Shown: one piece after another, positions 6,091-8,881 of the stretch | How positions within the stretch are numbered: position 1 is the first letter of the stretch | Layout: every line of letters begins with the position of its first letter | Assembly: GCA_027063295.1 (NCBI GenBank) | Contig: JAMORZ010000114.1 | Location: forward strand, 1 to 8,881 | Source: Sulfurimonas sp. | Lineage (GTDB): Bacteria; Campylobacterota; Campylobacteria; Campylobacterales; Sulfurimonadaceae | Reading direction: 5' to 3' | Length of the DNA stretch: 8,881 nt | Made by a program: the position numbers and the translations under genes | The notes under the pieces: generated by a model | Seen by the model: only the letters and a program-made list of their open reading frames with translations | What the model was told of the DNA's origin: nothing | Databases searched by the model: none

Positions 6091-6094
6091 AGCA
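6086..6094 (-). promoter_or_regulatory. Possible extended -10 promoter for the YchJ-type gene
   Basis: On the minus strand TGC TAGTAT reads as an extended -10 of moderate quality (4 of 6 bases). It overlaps the pta -10 element almost completely on the opposite strand, so the two promoters would compete for polymerase. It lies 23 nt upstream of the start codon, enough for a short leader carrying TAAGGTG (6074-6068). Confidence 0.35.
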
Positions 6095-6120
6095 TAAAAT
6101 TAATTGAGGATGATTGAGTT

Positions 6121-8199
6121 ATGAAAACAAAATCTCTTTTTATATCAGCTGCTGAAGCTAATGCTGGGATGTTACTAGTATCTATGGGGATGATGGAGGT
6201 GCTTAAACGCAACCTCTATCGTGTTGCTTTTTTTCGTCCAATTATTGCAAATAGTGAAAAACAAGATAGAGATATTGAATTTATGATAGGGCATTTTGAT
6301 CTAGATATAGAGTATGAACAAAGTTATGGTTTTGATATTGAGTATGTTGAAAATATGATTGCCAATAATAAAATAAAGATTTTGATAAATCAACTTATAG
6401 AGAAGTTTAAAGCTTTAGAAGATGAATACGATTTTGTTTTGTGTGAGGGGATTCGACTCTCTTATCTGAGTGCAAATCTCCCCTATGATCTCAATATGAA
6501 AATAGCTCAAAACTTTTCCTCACCCTTTATCAATGTGATCTCAGCAAAAGATGAGAGTGCAAAAGAGGTGTATGAGAGTATCTTGATTGAGAATGAGAAA
6601 CTTGTCTCTCAAGGGGGAACCCATTTTGCAACATTTGTAAATCGTCTCTCAAAGGAGCAAAAAGAGTTTTTAGAGGAGAAACTTCAACATTACAACTATA
6701 CAACTTTTATGCTTGATGAGGTTGAAGAGCTGGGGCTTGTGAGTATTGAAGATGTGCTTGAGAGTTTGGGTGCAAAACCACTCCTTTTAGCAGATAAGGA
6801 TCATACTAGAAGTATACGTGGGGTAAAAGTTGCAGCATTGAGTTTAGACAATTTTTTAGATCATATAGAAGATGATGATCTTGTGATCGTTCCTGCTGAT
6901 AGGTCAGATATTATCTTAGGGTTGCTTGGAGCACTTTATTCTAAAAACTATCCAAATATCTCATGTATTGTTTTTCCTTTCGATATGAGAGCACATCCCA
7001 ATATTAAAAAACTTGTTGAAGGGTTGGAAGATTTTAATCTTCCTGTTTTATCTGTTGATGATGATACTTACCAAACAGCAAAAAAGATCTCCCATATTCG
7101 TTCTCGTATACGTAGTAATTCAGATAGAAAAATCGCTTTGGCACTTGGACTTTTCCACTCAAGTGTAGATGTTACTTTTATTGAACAAAAGATTCAAACA
7201 ACACAGAGTGATGTGATGACACCTTTGATGTTTGAGTATAAACTTTTTGCACTTGCTGCTGCGAACAAAAAAAAGATTGTGCTTCCTGAGAGCAATGATG
7301 AGAGGATACTTCGTGCAGCTGAGATTATATTGCATCGTGGAGTTGCAGAGATCATCTTGATAGGGGAAGAGGAAAAGGTAAAAGAAACATACTTGCGTTT
7401 AGGACTTGATCTTTCAGAAGCTGAGATTATAGATCATTGTAACTCAGAGTTGATGAGAGAGTTTGTTGAATATTTTTATGAGATGAGAAAAGCAAAAGGG
7501 CTTACTCGTGAAGCTGCACATGATGCGATGTTACATGTAAACTACTTTGCAACGATGATGGTTGAGCTTGGGTATGCAGATGGTATGGTAAGTGGTGCTA
7601 TCCACTCAACTGGAGATACTATCCGTCCAGCACTCCAGATTATCAAAACACAAAAAGGGGTTGAGATTGTCTCGAGTGTCTTTTTTATGTGTTTAGATAC
7701 AAAAGTCCTTGTTTATGGTGATTGCGCTGTTAATCAAGACCCCTCTGCTGAGGAACTTGCTCAAATCGCACTCTCATCTGCAAAAACAGCTGCTGCGTTT
7801 GGGATAGAGCCTAAAGTGGCGATGCTTTCATACTCCACAGGAGAAAGTGGAAGTGGTGCAGATGTAGAAAAAGTGCGCCAGGCAACAAAGATAGTACAAC
7901 AAAAAGATCCTCAGCTTCTTATAGAGGGGCCGATTCAGTACGATGCAGCAGTAAATAAACTTGTTGCACAAAAAAAACTTCCTAACTCTAAAGTAGCGGG
8001 GGAAGCAAATGTGTTTATCTTTCCTGATCTCAATACAGGAAACAACACTTACAAAGCAGTACAGCGTTCTTCAAATGCAGTGGCAATAGGACCAGTTCTT
8101 CAAGGACTGAGAAAACCTATAAATGATCTGAGCAGAGGTTGTTTGGTCGCTGATATTGTCAATACTGTTGCCATAACAGCTATTCAGGCAGGGAGATAA
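6121..8199 (+). CDS. pta: Phosphate acetyltransferase, long three-domain form
   Basis: This enzyme catalyses acetyl-CoA + phosphate to acetyl-phosphate + CoA in the cytoplasm. The protein has 692 residues, close to the E. coli long form (714). Residues 1 to about 215 are a BioD-like (dethiobiotin synthetase-like) domain whose nucleotide-loop position reads SAAEANAG (9-16) without the P-loop lysine, as in other long Pta proteins. A DRTGG-type domain follows (about 220-335). The catalytic PTA/PTB domain covers about 368-692, with VLPESNDERILRAAE (387-401), GYADGMVSGAIHSTGDTIRP (484-503), SYSTGESGSGAD (570-581), GPIQYDAAV (603-611) and a NVFIFPDLNTGNNTYKAVQR stretch (630-649). The signatures are intact. 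The ATG at 6121 has GAGGA 10 nt upstream. ackA begins 2 nt after the stop, so the two are surely co-transcribed. The N-terminal domains act as regulatory or oligomerisation modules in long Pta proteins. Confidence 0.97.
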   Translation: MKTKSLFISAAEANAGMLLVSMGMMEVLKRNLYRVAFFRPIIANSEKQDRDIEFMIGHFDLDIEYEQSYGFDIEYVENMIANNKIKILINQLIEKFKALEDEYDFVLCEGIRLSYLSANLPYDLNMKIAQNFSSPFINVISAKDESAKEVYESILIENEKLVSQGGTHFATFVNRLSKEQKEFLEEKLQHYNYTTFMLDEVEELGLVSIEDVLESLGAKPLLLADKDHTRSIRGVKVAALSLDNFLDHIEDDDLVIVPADRSDIILGLLGALYSKNYPNISCIVFPFDMRAHPNIKKLVEGLEDFNLPVLSVDDDTYQTAKKISHIRSRIRSNSDRKIALALGLFHSSVDVTFIEQKIQTTQSDVMTPLMFEYKLFALAAANKKKIVLPESNDERILRAAEIILHRGVAEIILIGEEEKVKETYLRLGLDLSEAEIIDHCNSELMREFVEYFYEMRKAKGLTREAAHDAMLHVNYFATMMVELGYADGMVSGAIHSTGDTIRPALQIIKTQKGVEIVSSVFFMCLDTKVLVYGDCAVNQDPSAEELAQIALSSAKTAAAFGIEPKVAMLSYSTGESGSGADVEKVRQATKIVQQKDPQLLIEGPIQYDAAVNKLVAQKKLPNSKVAGEANVFIFPDLNTGNNTYKAVQRSSNAVAIGPVLQGLRKPINDLSRGCLVADIVNTVAITAIQAGR

Positions 8200-8201
8200 A
8201 G

Positions 8202-8881
8202 ATGAAAATAGGTGTGATAAACTCAGGAAGTTCTTCTTTAAAGTATAAACTTTTTGAACTTGAAACGATGCAGGTGATAGAGGAAAAGATGATAGAGAAT
8301 ATTGGTGAGTCTGATGCTGTTGTGCAAAACCATGAAGAGGCACTCCAAAAGCTCAACATCGATTTTGATAGTCTTGATGCGATGGGGCATAGAGTGGTGC
8401 ATGGTGGTGAGGAGTTTTGTGAACCAACTTTTTTTGATGAAAAAAAGCTAGAGAGGTTGCGTTTACTCAATCACCTTGCTCCTTTGCATAATCCTGCAAA
8501 TGTTTTAGGGATGGAGGTAGTGATGAGATCTGCTCCATCACTTTTACAGGTGGGCGTATTTGATACTGCATTTCATACAACTATGCCACCTGAAGCCTTT
8601 TTGTATGCTTTACCAAAAGAGCTTTATAAACAGCACCATATTCGACGATACGGATTTCACGGAACATCACACTCATATTTGCTCGATCAGGTTGCAAAAA
8701 AGTTGCAAAAAGATAAAAATCAACTCAATATCATTACACTCCATCTTGGGAACGGTGCATCTGCTTGTGCCATCAAAAGGGGAAAAAGCATAGATACTTC
8801 AATGGGGTTTACTCCCCTTGAAGGGCTAGTGATGGGAAGTCGAAGTGGTGATCTTGATAGTGCGATTGTGTTGTATCTTCA
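8202..8881 (+). CDS. ackA: Acetate kinase, 3' end outside window
   Basis: This enzyme catalyses acetyl-phosphate + ADP to acetate + ATP, the step after Pta. The ATG at 8202 is preceded by AGGGAGA (8190-8196), overlapping the end of pta. The frame stays open to the window edge, giving 226 complete codons of a protein that is normally about 400 aa. ASKHA-fold signatures are INSGSSSLKYKL (6-17), GHRVVHGG (62-69), APLHNPAN (93-100), FDTAFHTTMP (120-129), RRYGFHGTSH (148-157), LHLGNGAS (180-187) and DTSMGFTPLEGLVMGSRSGD (198-217). The active-site residues known from Methanosarcina AckA are all present: Asn7, Ser10, Ser12, Lys14, Arg64, Asp121, His153, Asn184 and Arg214. From Arg64 on, each is exactly 27 positions lower than the archetype (R91, D148, H180, N211, R241). 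The region between Lys14 and Arg64 is thus 27 residues shorter. The ATP-side glutamate lies outside the window. Confidence 0.96.
   Translation, partial: MKIGVINSGSSSLKYKLFELETMQVIEEKMIENIGESDAVVQNHEEALQKLNIDFDSLDAMGHRVVHGGEEFCEPTFFDEKKLERLRLLNHLAPLHNPANVLGMEVVMRSAPSLLQVGVFDTAFHTTMPPEAFLYALPKELYKQHHIRRYGFHGTSHSYLLDQVAKKLQKDKNQLNIITLHLGNGASACAIKRGKSIDTSMGFTPLEGLVMGSRSGDLDSAIVLYL

Noticed and set aside
6095..6100. TAAAAT as the -10 of pta
   Set aside because: The RNA would start at about 6107, inside the Shine-Dalgarno GAGGA, leaving no room for ribosome loading. TGATATACT upstream is better.
8180..8470. 96-codon open frame on the minus strand at the pta/ackA junction
   Set aside because: It is antisense to the start of ackA, whose signature motifs are unmistakable. 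The predicted product is Ser-rich low complexity with no ribosome site.

Overview
The window looks like an ordinary housekeeping segment from an AT-rich member of the Campylobacterota (formerly Epsilonproteobacteria). A free-living sulfur or hydrogen oxidiser of the Sulfurimonas/Sulfurovum type is my best guess. The basis is the protein style (compact MurD and MurI, DnaX with an SRT motif and a Gln/Pro-rich linker, Asn/Lys-rich Rho N-terminus) and extended -10 promoters without clear -35 boxes. Genus placement is inference from reading, not from a search. I see no insertion sequence, CRISPR array, tRNA, rRNA or phage gene.

Layout. Positions 1-471 (+) hold the 3' part of a gene for a Lys-rich protein ending in two helix-hairpin-helix motifs. 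It converges on a minus-strand block, with a strong bidirectional hairpin terminator (493-535) between them that overlaps the end of dnaX. The minus-strand block, in transcription order, is rho (5598-4246), murI (4246-3500), murD (3510-2305) and dnaX (2244-505). rho/murI share 1 nt and murI/murD share 11 nt. A 57-60 nt gap containing a likely extra promoter precedes dnaX. Upstream of rho are 183 non-coding bases with a good promoter and a C-rich, G-free leader, then a small minus-strand gene (6063-5782) for a lone YchJ-type domain. A 57-bp divergent promoter region separates this from pta (6121-8199, +), followed 2 nt later by ackA (8202 to beyond the window end).

How the genes work together. 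pta and ackA form the acetyl-CoA/acetyl-phosphate/acetate pathway. murI supplies D-glutamate and murD attaches it to UDP-MurNAc-L-Ala, so those two neighbours catalyse linked steps of peptidoglycan precursor synthesis. rho is the transcription termination helicase and dnaX the clamp-loader tau subunit of DNA polymerase III.

I found no new multi-gene system. The points most worth a second look are a C-rich rut-like tract in rho's own leader, a canonical A AAA AAG slippery heptamer late in dnaX, an acetate kinase about 27 residues shorter than the archetype between two active-site residues, a MurD lacking the usual HNxxN motif, and the terminator embedded in the dnaX C-terminal codons.
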